From Liolophura sinensis (Eukaryota; Mollusca; Polyplacophora; Chitonida; Chitonidae), in NCBI RefSeq assembly GCF_032854445.1, contig NC_088295.1:21439385-21503384 (forward strand): a stretch of DNA of 64,000 nt. The letters are read 5' to 3'. The notes under the pieces were generated by a model. It ran no database searches and was not told the DNA's origin. It saw only the letters and a list, made by a program, of their open reading frames with translations. This document shows positions 1 to 22,236 of the stretch, piece after piece (position 1 is the stretch's first letter; each line of letters opens with the position of its first letter). The translations under genes were made by a program, and so were the position numbers.

Positions 1-1602
1 TAATATAGCTGTAAAATTATGGAGTTTTATTGGAGTTTTATTAATAAGCAACCACTTCTTTCAACCACTTCACTATCTTATCGTCGTCTCTCGGCCTTAC
101 CATGCCAAACCCTTTCCTTGTAGTGTAATATCCCGGCGTAACATAAACACAGAGAGACAGACTGTCGGTGATACAGCCCTAATGTATGTATTAGTTGCAT
201 TAAATGTGTAATATAGAACACGGTGTAACGGTATATGCCTGATGTGAATTCCGACTATATATAGTGTCACCGATCGGTGCAGAAATTTAAGAATTAAGGC
301 CATTTTTACACCAAGTCATTTTGTGCAGCTAACAACCATTTTATACGTTGTTATTACAACCTATTACGTTTTATACAGCTGATATTGCTATACCGGTGGC
401 CCGTGTATAAGGACGTTCAAAGGCTGACCCTTATGGTACCTCTTCAACACTATGACAAGAAGTGTAAACGTGGGGTTTTTTTTGTTGTCAAGACGATATT
501 GACAACAACGGTATGAGCAGTGAAACAAATAACACGTTTTCCTGATGATGTTGTACTTGACTACAGCATTTTAAACTATTAACGAATGCCGGGGTATTCA
601 GAAATATACATACAGATATACATTTACTTGTGTACATATGTATGAATCGAAATAAAACACCGCCCTGGTGAATCCATGTTTGACCAGGAGCGGTTCTATT
701 GACAAGTCAAAAACAATTTGAAAATTGAAGCTGTTAAGTTCCTTACAGGGATACCGGTGGCCAAGCATCAAGGCGCAATTGAATTTCAAATGAGGAAACA
801 TTATGAAAGTAACGCACTGAACTAATTTGCCATGATGTGCAAAAGTGTACGTGCAAAATTAAGCTTTGGAAAACATCTGTTTACCAACAGATGCTAACAC
901 ACATAACGACCAATAGCTTTATTCAACTGCCGAAGTACATAAACAATGGAAAATTCAACACATTCAACCTGCATGTACAAATTGTAACAGTATTTCCAGA
1001 AACAGGCAACATGGAGAAAAAGCATGACCAAAATGAAAACTAATCGACTGGGTTTGAACCCCACACAACCAAATGTCATATACAATGCGTCCAGTGCTGA
1101 AAACCACCACAGTGTCTTGATCGAGTTATCGAGTCATGACCCAAGGTACATGTGTGGATAGATAATTTTCGTATATTTCGCCATGGCTTTGGACTTATGC
1201 TCATGAGGGCACGGGTGTGTGCCGTCGGGACTGTTGAGAATTACCCACTATGCATTGCGAACAGAACTGGCTTTACTTCCACATTGATAGCTGTGGTGAA
1301 AAAGGAGAGTTGTTCATTTCATGTTTTGATTAAAATTCGCCTCTATGTCACGTGACCAACGTTAACCCAAAACAGCCTAAATTTGCGTAGTAACCTAAAA
1401 TCCTTAGCTGTTCCTAAAATCACCAAATTTCAACATCCAACAAAATTTTTTTACAGCTCTTAAAGCTTTGAAATGGCAAGAAAAAAAAGAAAACTAAATC
1501 CAAACAATTTTCGCGTGTTCTGGACCACCTTATTAATTTACGGTTCAAATCGTTGCTACCAAACTCCGAATTAATGGGCCTTTATATACGTTAATATATG
1601 TT
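1..1602. other. Gene-free flank, probable opsin 3' UTR at right end
   Basis: I see no coding exon here; the short open frames are AT-rich and have no splice support or recognisable motifs. The right-hand part must include the 3' untranslated region of the minus-strand opsin that stops at 1603, but I could not choose a poly(A) signal. Confidence 0.5.
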
Positions 1603-1979
1603 TCAAGCTTTCGTTGAAACACCGGCGTTTTCCATAGCTAGCGACGTAACAGAATTGTAGTTCAAAGTTTCTTGGTGCCGAACCACACCGATATTATCTT
1701 GACCATCATACGCTGTCTTCTGATTCCTGTTTAACAAATTCATTTCCATCCTTCCTTTCTGGCTGACTTCCCTTGCTCGCGCTCGTGGACGTGAACAGTA
1801 AACCAACCTCGCACGAAGGTGTTTATTGGTGAGTACATAAATCAATGGGTTCCAGACCACAGATGACTTAGCCATTAGGGCTGGGATAGTTCCGGCTAGA
1901 GGGGAAATGTCGCCAGGATTCCCGAAAGCTGACCACAAAGACACGGCGGCGTACGGAGTCCAGCACAGTAAGAAAGCAC
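1603..1979 (-). CDS. Opsin last exon: TM6, TM7 and C-terminal tail
   Basis: The exon begins after a pyrimidine-rich acceptor (ctcttcccag at 1980-1989) in phase 1. It encodes AFLLCWTPYA (TM6), the loop, MAKSSVVW with the retinal lysine, NPLIY and TNKHLR. The basic tail is RPRARAREVSQKGR, and the protein stops at 1603. Trp sits just before NPxxY, where most opsins have Tyr. Confidence 0.85.
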
Positions 1980-4533
1980 CTGGGAAGAGCAAATCAATGA
2001 TCAATTTTCAACTCACACAATAAAGCTTTTTCACAGAAACTAAGACTGTCACACTGTTGTTAGTGTAGGAACCAAAGAACCATTCAGGGACAAAATGGTT
2101 CAATATCGATCAACATTAAGACAACATAATACCACGACCTCACCGTTTCAGTAGTTATTGATGATTCTGTAGCACTATCTTTAGATCAGCCAGGAAGATC
2201 TAAGAGACTTATCATTTCCGACATCTTTTGCACCTACAGGATTAATTGCCAAAGAACACAATTCTGTCTGGAACTTGTCATCCGACTTGACAATAGACTA
2301 TGTACGTAGACAAAACCGCAACCATACACATCTATAATCATCTTGTTCTAACATCTGACAAATTCAGTCTACTGCATAAAAAATTGGTTCTGTTACTTCT
2401 AAGTAAAACCCTTGTTCTCAGGCGCCTCGATTTAAATTTTCTTAAATTTTACCAAAGATATCAGCCATTAATAACAATCTATAATCACAGTGCAGAAAGT
2501 CTTTGGCCCTATTGTTCTCAGGTGTATGTTTCTGACCCGTTTAACCCAGGGCCAAGAGCAGCATAAATGTGGCGCTGTTTTATTGCCATCGCTGTGGACT
2601 ACGTACTGGATTTGAAGCTTTTGGTATTATCTACAATTGATTTTTTTCTCTTATGCGTTGAACAGATTGTAATGCTAATTTGATTGCCCAAACTAATGCT
2701 TTTGAAGTTGTTTTTACTGATGATTCTTGTCTTTCAATAACATATTACAGCAATAAAAATGTTTGCCACACCAGAAATTTTACTTTTCCCATTTCAACAC
2801 TAATTTGCCCTCAGGGAGCTCATATTAGTTTTACCTATCACAAGGAGGATATTTCGGGTGATTCGATATTCGATCTTTATGTTCCTTCTGGTCACGTGAC
2901 TGTCTTTACCCCAGAGCTGATTACGAGCCAAGGATGTCACCTGCAAAAAATGTAACGTTTATTTCATTATGGAAATTACAAACGTACGAAAATTAATGAA
3001 ATTTGAAAATGGCTTAGTAAATGTCAGAGGAAAAAATACAAATCGTACATATAATGGGGTAAGAAACGTAAACAACTTTCATGAAATTCTCATCAATATT
3101 AGTCATTAACAAACACAAACATAGCTCAAATACAATATTCCGTTAGTGGTTAAAAAGTTGTTTTGAACAGGTCTATGTGAAACTGGTCCTTGTCGTTCAT
3201 AGGAAATCTTGGCATCACATGCATTACACATTATCTGTTTTGCCGACAAAATACAAACCTTTTTATTGCAAAATTATTGTCGGCATTGCTTACGAAAGGA
3301 GACATATGCATCTGTAAATTATATGATAACTTTATCACTAAGTAGATGTTCCTCATGACACTCAGTCAACGTATATGTAATTACTTCTGGCCTTGAACAG
3401 ATATTACCTGGAAATTATGGATTACCAGAAAATCACAGCACTGTTTGCAGGCAATATAACGGCTCTCTTCTTGATGATAAATGTTAAACACGCTGATGGA
3501 AGTTTCTTTTTGGAGAAGTAGTATGACCAACGCGATGTGATGATCATTCCTCCAGGAATCGCTTACTACAATATCACTCATGAATAAAACACAGGCCTGC
3601 TGTAATACCGAATACCATCCCAATTCGTGTGTATCATATGAAGCTTAGAATTCCCGAATCTTGTCAAACCCTATCTGTCGAAAAATAATATCAGATCAAG
3701 TTGTGGACCCTAGGGCACACAAGAGATAAGTTTTTAAATTGACCACTGAAATTCATAAACTAAACCATTTTTTGTTTCCTATTCTCTGGTCAGATAGCTT
3801 CCATAAAAAAGCAAAACCCATATCCTAAACTTACCACTAAGAAGACGCTGGAATACGAGTACACCATAACTCCGATTGGCAACAGAAGGCAGAACAGTAA
3901 TACAGTGACAATATAGGATACGTCTACAGCGTTGTTACTCTGCCAGTTGACGCTGCACGATATAAGGGCGGCTTCCAGCTGGTAGGAGCTCCATCCGATC
4001 ACAGGGAAGGCGGATAACAGTAAGGCCAATGTGACACATGCCACAATAACACCAACAGCCCGTGTGTTCGTAATGAGAGGTCGTGAGAAGGGATTTGTAA
4101 TGAGTAAATATCGCTCCACAGAAATCGCTGTCAAAAGATAGATAGGACGTGTAGCCTAGAAACGACATGATAAAACCATACCATAAGCATCCCGCTTTTC
4201 CAAAAATCCATCGGTTATGTGAACTGGCTGCAGCCGAGAATGGGATACCCAGGGTGGACATGATAATATCACATGACAACACAGCCATTATGAACAAATT
4301 TGTGGGACATCGCAGGGAAGGACAGCGACGAATACTAGAAAGGTCATCGAGTTGATGACTAGCCCCACAACTCCACAGAATATTAAAAAACAGGTGATAA
4401 CGGTAAACTGAGCAGGTGACAATAATCCGGGGGGCATGTCATCCACTGACGTGTTCCCGTGCATGATATAGTCAGTCAGAAGAAAGACACTGTGGACATC
4501 AGTCTCGCTCAACATACATTTAGACTCGTTCAT
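1603..4533 (-). CDS. Opsin (rhodopsin-family GPCR), neuropsin/peropsin-like, frameshifted
   Basis: This encodes a seven-transmembrane retinal-binding GPCR acting in photoreceptor or other light-sensing cell membranes. Two exons are visible. The first encodes the N-terminus with NES and NTS glycosylation sites, TM1, TM2 with an LRCPTNLF loop motif, TM3 with the disulfide Cys, ERY in place of DRY, TM4, and TM5 with GWSSYQLE and SC (the loop disulfide). The second encodes TM6 (CWTPYA), TM7 with the Schiff-base Lys in MAKSS, NPLIY, and a 60-residue tail. In bovine numbering position 113 is Tyr and 181 is Glu, so Glu181 would be the counterion, as in many invertebrate opsins. The start is the Met of MNES at 4533, after a plausible splice acceptor in the 5' UTR. 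Frame is lost at 4315-4323 and regained at 4133-4136. The exon for cytoplasmic loop 3 was not found. The opsin call is sure; the subfamily and whether the gene is functional are not. Confidence 0.88.
2656..2955 (+). CDS. Unrecognised coding-like last exon, Cys-rich, possibly secreted
   Basis: A 98-codon open segment follows a plausible acceptor (gttgaacag, ending 2655) and ends with TAA at 2953-2955. It contains five spaced cysteines (in DCNAN, DDSCLS, NVCHTR, LICPQG, SQGCHL) and alternating hydrophobic/polar stretches typical of an extracellular beta-rich domain. Third codon positions are strongly T-rich, unlike the GC-richer UGT exon in this window. It lies antisense inside the opsin intron. 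I recognise no family. I found no upstream exon or nearby AATAAA, so this may be a partial gene, an acquired fragment or chance. Confidence 0.35.
3835..4533 (-). pseudogene. Opsin exon: N-terminus to TM5, two frame breaks
   Basis: TM1 is read in one frame down to about 4318, TM2 and most of TM3 in another (4315 to 4135), and the rest of TM3 to TM5 in the original frame from about 4134. The exon ends with FLV and a GTAAGT donor at 3834. In the TM1 frame, TAA stops translation at 4288-4290. It is called broken on the sequence as given; an assembly error is an equal possibility. Confidence 0.75.
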
Positions 4534-7500
4534 AATTTTCCCAGGGACAACAGAACGACAGGCATCTGTGAGGGATAGAAACAAATATAAATACTGCCAA
4601 GCTTCAGCCTGTTGCTTAGCCAACGGTAGGTGGCGCAGGCCTGCGTCAGGACTGTCCCACGCAGAGTGCCGTTCATTATTGAGGATAGACACTGAGCAGC
4701 AAATTAGTCCTCTCTGAATTGATTGATTTGACCAAGGCTCCACGTGTAAAAGCAAAGCCTTGCAGTCAGCGTCATTAATTACTAATGACCATGCATATCT
4801 AATGCAAAAATTACGATATATTTCCCCCAAGCTATTGTAGTAATGTCTGCAGCTGTGCATCAACAGAAATCCCGGGGTCTAAAAGATGCTCAAAAACAGT
4901 TCAGTTCAAGGGTCAGTATGATATGCGAGAAGCAGTAGACGCGCCATATCAGCGCTCTAGAGTGCATGACAATAAACCATTGCCTCTGCTCAAAATTAAC
5001 TTCCTGAGACAGAAACCTGAACTGTCCTACACGTCATTAAGACTGGGAAACACCTGGGCCGAACTATAAATACATCTCGATCGGATCACAAGTTGCTATT
5101 CTTTGACCTATATACTTATATATAAATGTATGTATATGTTATATATCGCTTCAATTATTAAACGAGGCCACGCATCCCATGTGAGTACACAATATTGCGC
5201 CTCACCAGTTAACACTGTAACTTGCCGTTTCTGTAAAAGCCATAATCTCTGTAGCATTAGTATTCGTGTACCGAGTCGAATCACCACACCATGCACTATT
5301 GTTATTTGACAGTTTCATTTGTGAAGGGTCAGTATTGTTATATACCCATCTCCTAAAGAGGGCAGACCCTACGATACTATAAAGGAAAAACCCGAATTCC
5401 AACAACATTAACCAATATTTCAATACATACAGATTTTTATTCATGCACATGCCACTTAGCCAACACTGTAGCCACGCGGTTCACTGGGCTTGGGGGGGGG
5501 GGGGTTGTCAACGAGTTCCGAGCAAGATCCACGATGACATAATTTCTGAAAAAACCGGATCGTGACGGAAAATATGCATAATATGGAGGGGTAATTAATA
5601 GGTATAAAAATACCCCCAAAGAATTTTTTTCTTAAAAAAAATTCAAGAGCATAATTTTCTTCGCATAAAAACATAATCATTGTTTTACAGTTCCTTTTCA
5701 TATATTATTTAAATACCACCGCCATGTCATCGGTGTACACAAGCAAACAAGTGTGACAGATGGTTATCCACAAATCTCCTGTTTTGGCGTTGTCGATCCT
5801 TTAGGATTCGAAAGTTAAATTGACGTTTTAATAATTTAATAGAAACAATTTCACACTATCTAACCTGAAAATTAAAAAGGAATTTCTGCCACATATACTA
5901 TCGTAATGTAACGTGCTGTTTTAGTGTCTGTTGTTCTTGTTCTTGGATTGTAATCCCAAAGCAGTAGTCTATAAATAGCTCCGATAACACCACTTAGATA
6001 AGGGTGCAAAGGAGACGGACAGTTTCTGATGATGGATGAGGACATCGATTCATCCTTGACAAATCAATAATGGCCCATGAACCGCGGGTATGCTCCACGG
6101 AGGATGAAATTACCGCTCAAGGGGGAAACTGACGGCTTGGACTTAACACTGTACTATCAAAGTAGTCTTAGGCTCTCAGTATCACACAAGAAATTTCATG
6201 AGACACGCTGCTACCAGATATCGACCATTTAAAGAACACGATATTTAAGTTAACCATATTTGAGCTCAGCTATATCGTTAATCCAGCAAGCATCAGAGCA
6301 TGTGTACTGTTGGACTGCTGTGTATTGTTTCTTGCCTGAAACGTCTCATGCAGGCACTGAAACTGGTTGGTAAAACTTATCTAATGTTGTGGACTTTAAA
6401 CAAAAATAAAATTAAAATTTGTCTTTTTAATTAATGGAAGAAATATTACACCTATATATGTAATTTCAAAATAGTTGCACAGTGCAGACAGTCCAAAGTA
6501 TTCCTACTTCTTGGTTATTATACCTCATTTAGGGCTGTATTTTTCGTTGCCTACATGAAAGATTACACCTACCGTTCTAAGTATGTCCTAATCATGGGCA
6601 CGAATACTTCAGTGTCCGAGCACACATATATCGCCTCTCTTCAGCCAAGTGCCAGCCCTTCAGCCTTCATCTTGAATCTCTTCTGTTTGATATTCGCATT
6701 ATGTTGTGGTACCCAAATACATTTGGTATTAGCCCTTGGGGCTGCTACTGAGTAGTACTCAGGATATAAACTGCATGTTACCAAAGCGCCAAGCAGTTAG
6801 CATGAATGAGCGTCCAATTTTCTGTGCAGATTAGTGGAAAATTTGACCTCTTATACAGTTATATACACTTATACAATGTTCAATCAATTGATTTTACAAA
6901 TTATGCAACCCTGCTAGGCACTGGTACTCAGAATGTTGAGAGGAAAACAGATGGGGATGTAGAAAACCATAAGGTACATCAGATTTCGAGTCCATCTGGC
7001 AAAACTTCTATTTACTGTAGCCAGAAACCAGTAATTACCAATCCGATAAGGTACTTCTCAATTTCCTGCACTTTCTGGCCGAAAGTATGTTGTGAATTTT
7101 AAACCTCAAAGGACATGGATACACAATTGATTTGAAGTTATCTCCCTTTAAAGCTTTTAGTGAATTATCTTTATTGTGCCTTCCTCGGAGAGATCATGGA
7201 TGATAATGTGGCATTGGTAGGAAAAAATAATCTGTTGTTTCTATGCGCGGAATGTATTGTTTTCGATTATTCATGTCACAGTGCCTCTGGATTGCCAAGG
7301 GTTCATAATCACACGGCATGAAATCAAGTTAGTCTTTATGGTATTTGGAAGCTTCTAACAGTGGAGCAAGGTGACAACTTATCATTTAATATCATACACT
7401 CTGTATAATTTAGTATTTTTATGTAATAGCACTGGTTATCAGACATATGCTGATATGCTGTTAAAGCAGTAGTCACATGGAACCAGTTCTTTGGGTGGTT

Positions 7501-7607
7501 GTGGTATCAAATTAAAGCTACAAGCATCGAGACCTCAGGGAACAATGTCAGAGGGTACTCGTCTTAGTCTCAGTCCCATCACGTGGGTGAAGTCCAGCTG
7601 CTGGGCT
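4534..7607. other. Opsin 5' flank and intergenic DNA
   Basis: This should hold the opsin 5' UTR exon(s) and promoter on the minus strand. A pyrimidine-rich acceptor at about 4571-4590 suggests an upstream untranslated exon. A G-run lies at about 5491-5505. Nothing else coding is supported. Confidence 0.45.
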
Positions 7608-7807
7608 NNNNNNNNNNNNNNNNNNNNNNNNNNNNNNNNNNNNNNNNNNNNNNNNNNNNNNNNNNNNNNNNNNNNNNNNNNNNNNNNNNNNNNNNNNNNN
7701 NNNNNNNNNNNNNNNNNNNNNNNNNNNNNNNNNNNNNNNNNNNNNNNNNNNNNNNNNNNNNNNNNNNNNNNNNNNNNNNNNNNNNNNNNNNNNNNNNNNN
7801 NNNNNNN
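7608..7807. other. Assembly gap (200 N)
   Basis: There are exactly 200 consecutive N, a conventional scaffold-gap filler, so the true length is unknown. A tandem array starts directly at its right edge, which probably caused the break. Confidence 0.98.
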
Positions 7808-8298
7808 CCTAGTATAATACAGCCTCACGGTGGCACTCTAATATGAGTGATATAATACAGCGTCACAGTGGGACCCAAGATGTTTTGTATAATTCCGCGT
7901 CACCGTGGCACCCCAGATGTCTGGAATAATACAGCATCACGGTGGCACTCCAGACTGAACCTGGTATAATGCAGGGTCACGGTGGCTCGCAAGATGAATG
8001 TGGTATAATACAGCGTCACGGTGATACCCAAGACAAGTGTGGTACAATATAGCGTCACGTTGGCACTCCAAGATGAGTATAATTTGAGTCATTTGAAACT
8101 CCAGAGTTCGGCAGTCCAGGATAATTTAGGAATACTACACATCACCAATCCGGCACTCCAGGATGAGTCTAGGAAAATATAGTCTTACCCCGGCACTCCC
8201 GGATGAATCTGGTATAATATAGTGACACTTTGACACTCCAAAATGAGTCTCTTATAATAAAGCGTCACTCCGGCTTTACAGGATCAGTCTGGTTTAAA
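7808..8298. repeat. Minisatellite, 38-42 bp unit, about 11 diverged copies
   Basis: Repeated units read approximately tataatacagcgtcacggtg followed by gcactccagatgagtctgg, with substitutions and one longer interrupted unit near 8085-8140. The left boundary is hidden by the N gap, so the copy number is a minimum. Confidence 0.85.
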
Positions 8299-8439
8299 AC
8301 AACGCTACTGGAATTATGTTATTTCTGTTGTGTTAATGTCAGGATACATTTTGATTGTATTGTGCTAACTCACAACGACCCACGGTATATATCCCAACCA
8401 TAATCAACTCACACGTATACACATACCTTTGCCGGTAGA

Positions 8440-8525
8440 ACTACTTCTAGTTTGCACACACCCAATGACTCCGCCTCGTCATATGGATGAAAAATGGTTA
8501 AGCACGACGTTAAACCCAAGTATAC
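8440..8525 (+). repeat. SINE 3' tail fragment, gttaaaccc family
   Basis: The segment cgtcatatggatgaaaaatg followed by gcacgacgttaaaccc matches the tail of the repeat at 22158-22235. Only the 3' part is recognisable. Confidence 0.55.
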
Positions 8526-9941
8526 AGATATACATACTTCAAACAGCTTTCATTACCATGGACTTTATATGACTGAAAAACTGTTATGTATACTTCGTAA
8601 AAACACGTGTATACATAGGATTACATACTTACGTAAAACGTTCTGTAAGCTCTAAACAAATACAATGAATTTTAAGTAAATGCTTTCAATTAACAAACCA
8701 CAACCAACACATGAAACCACTAATCTTATCAAGGGCTTATATATGAATAGTAAATTTTTATAAATAAGGCATGGCAAAGAAGTGACGCGGGACCAATATA
8801 GGATTATATATACAAACTGGTAATGGTAAGAGATATATTAACTGAATAGGTACAGTTGCTTACTGATGGTATACAGTCCAGAGTTAAAATTACTGTGTTT
8901 TAAGAAGACAGGACACATGAACTCCTGTCTGTGCTCGGTGCACGTGCATAGTCATACAATGTTACTACTGTGGAGGCGCAACTGTAGTGTGACTGTTGTA
9001 CGCCAAGCAGTACTAGACTCAGCTGCATATGGGTAAGCTATACAAGCAGGTAAACGTTGTACCTTCATCACCCGGTGAATATCGTTAACTAAAACGATAA
9101 AGGGCGCAAAAACTCTCTTCTTACCCTAGTATAACTTTACCTCGTACAAACTTGGCATTACCAGCTCATCTTTCGTGTTATAAGTTACATATTCTTGGGG
9201 CTGAATATTATTTACGAAATACAAACCAGTTAAAAGCAAACATGCCATCTGTTATCTTTAAGAATAAAATCAGTCGATCGTTTTAAGAAAAACTACTCGT
9301 CACAAGGGAAATATGGTACTCAAGAAAGCACCAATTTAGTGACAATCCTGTTTGAACAGCCCAGGGTCAGTTCCAAAATATCATAGACCTACCTCAAATA
9401 CTAGATACGACTTGTTTTGATTGAGCGGTTATAAATTATGCAACGTCCCTTCGAATTGATATACTTTAATAAAATTGGCTGTACAATGATGTCTCCGGAG
9501 TATGGGCATTCACATGTGTGGAAGGCAAAGTCTGCTTCATTATAGACTGTGCTGATTTGAACGGATATTTTGGGGTAGAAAAAGTAACAGGTGTAAGCCT
9601 ACCTTTTTAACAGTTCTTGGTTCAGCATGATTTTAGCCCAATGGGATGTTACAATTCTGTAATAAATTTAAACATTCGTAAAGTGGGCTTATCGTGGAAC
9701 GTAAACATGGTGAAGTTCATAAATCTGAGGCTGTTTGAGCTTATCGGCCGACGCTCAATTTCCCCTGTATGATTGACATTGTTAAGCTTGAAGTGTTTGC
9801 ATACGTCCAGGGGTCTCCGGTATTTCTATCCATAAATATCATATAAATTCTATAATCGATCATAGAAAATAGACAAACAAGTATATACCACACATTTCAT
9901 GCATATTCACTTTAGAAATCGATACACTTTCAGAGGGATTT
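8526..9941. other. Intergenic DNA, nothing recognised
   Basis: AT-rich sequence without a supportable exon or repeat match inside this window. Confidence 0.4.
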
Positions 9942-10202
9942 TCTTTACCCAGGGGCCTCCGTGGCTCAGTCGGTTAAAGCGCTAGCGCAGCGTAATGACC
10001 CAGGAGTCTCTCACCAATGCGGTCGTTGTGAGTTCAAGTCCAGCTCATGCTGGCTTCCTCTCCGGCCGTACGTGGGAAGGTCTGCCAGCAACCTGCGGAT
10101 GGTCGTGGGTTTCCCCCGGGCTCTCCCCGGTTTCCACCCACCATAATGCTGGCCGCCGTCGTATAAGTGAAATATTCTTGAGTACGGCGTAAAACACCAA
10201 TC

Positions 10203-10233
<31 letters not shown>

Positions 10234-10239
10234 TACCCA
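9942..10239 (+). mobile_element. Full-length tRNA-derived SINE with 10 bp target-site duplication
   Basis: A pol III A box (tggctcagtcgg, 9962-9973) and B box (gttcaagtc, 10032-10040) sit in a tRNA-like head. A body with a tttcccccgggctctcccc stretch follows, then a tail (gtacggcgtaaaacaccaat) and an A-run of about 27. The direct repeat tctttaccca occurs at 9942-9951 and 10230-10239 and marks the insertion. The intact duplication and long A-run suggest a recent insertion. It is the reference copy for the SINE fragments elsewhere in the window. Confidence 0.93.
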
Positions 10240-20975
<10,736 letters not shown>

Positions 20976-21182
20976 ATAAGTATTTTTTTCTTTGCTTCAT
21001 TAGGAGTAAAGTGGTCAGCAGAGTTAAACTGCAATTCGTACGGGAGAATATACGAAAAAAAATTGTACATATACTTTCTCAAAACTAGTATTTAAAAAGC
21101 TTTCAAATGAGTGAAAGTTTTAATGTATGCGTTTACCTGAACTTTTCTGGGGGAAACCTCATTACGGAAATAATGTGTCATT

Positions 21183-21248
21183 TAGAACCGGTCGCAACGA
21201 TATGGATGAAATATTGCCGATGTGATGTTAAGCCATAACCATTCATCC
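21183..21248 (-). repeat. Molluscan-type dispersed repeat fragment, reversed copy
   Basis: The reverse complement reads gaatggttatggcttaacat, then ggcaatatttcatccatatc, matching 13675-13745. Confidence 0.6.
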
Positions 21249-21936
21249 ATTTAGAACAGAAAATAGTTTTGTTTTTACGCAATACATGCGTTGACCACGT
21301 GGCATAAGGATATGTTGACACTAAAGATCTTAAAACTTAGAAGTTACAAGCGCAACTTGTAAAATGTAATTTCTGACTAGAATAGAAAAACTCATTCTAC
21401 TTTTCTGTTACGAGTCACTAACTAACGGTCCATATTATCTCGTAGAGGCTGCCAATGAAGTAATGGGAGATTTGACAGCACAGTGGTCCAAATCGCAGTA
21501 AATTACATCATTTTCTGCTTTTAAACTGCAGCCCATGTGTACTGCGTAAATACACTGACACCTAAATGTGCGACAAGAGGACACAGCTTCGAACCACAAA
21601 AGGTGGGAAGCAAGTTAATCATTGTTTGAAGAACACAAACAGTCAAACTTTTTTGCTCCAATCTTTCTTCTCGTTAGGCGGGACGATTGAGTTACAGAGC
21701 ACATGTGCAGCCAGGACAAAAATGAATCTGCACCCTATATGAGTTGGCAGTTATACTGGCTAGTTGACAGGTCTACCAACGGAGCCGTAAAAGAGAAAGA
21801 AGAAGAGGAGAAAAAACATGTTTTCAACCACCCGAGTTTACAATTCGGGGCCCCGAATTAATTGGCCAGTCACAGGTCGTTTACCATCACAAAGCCAATA
21901 GGGCAGCCACAGACGAGCATCTTTCATTGACAACTA

Positions 21937-22092
21937 CACACCTAAGACTTTAAAAGAGGTAGTTGTAACTTCCTCGCTTGGCGTTCAGCATGAAGGGGAT
22001 AGTGCAACGATTGGTTGACCCGTATCAGTATAATGGCTCGGGCGGGGCCGCTTACTTGCCTTCGGTAAGTCGCCTCAGTGAAGCAGCACTAA
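21937..22092 (+). other. Exon-like segment, possible first coding exon
   Basis: ATG at 21990 opens MKGIVQRLVDPYQYNGSGG-AAYLPS and meets a GTAAGT donor-like site; a CCAAT word lies upstream near 21890. The segment is the inverted partner of 15409-15562. No following exon was found, and a SINE tail starts just downstream. I do not recognise the peptide. Confidence 0.35.
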
Positions 22093-22236
22093 ATAAAAGA
22101 GCGGTGGAAATCCGTCCTGCAACAAGGAGGCACATTACATGTACATGCACCCTAAGGATTCCTTCGTCGTCATATGACTGAAGAATTGTTGAGTACGACG
22201 TTAAACCCCAAGCAGTAACTCACTCACTCACTGACA
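22093..22236 (+). repeat. SINE 3' part with gttaaacccc and (actc)n tail
   Basis: It contains gtacatgcaccctaaggatt, cgtcgtcatatgactgaaga and acgttaaaccccaagcagta, then a cactcactcact tail, the same family as 8440-8525. Confidence 0.75.

Noticed and set aside
2656-2955. Viral origin for the coding-like island
   Set aside because: The T-rich codons and Cys pattern raised the idea, but no diagnostic motif or neighbouring viral gene is visible, so it is left as unknown.
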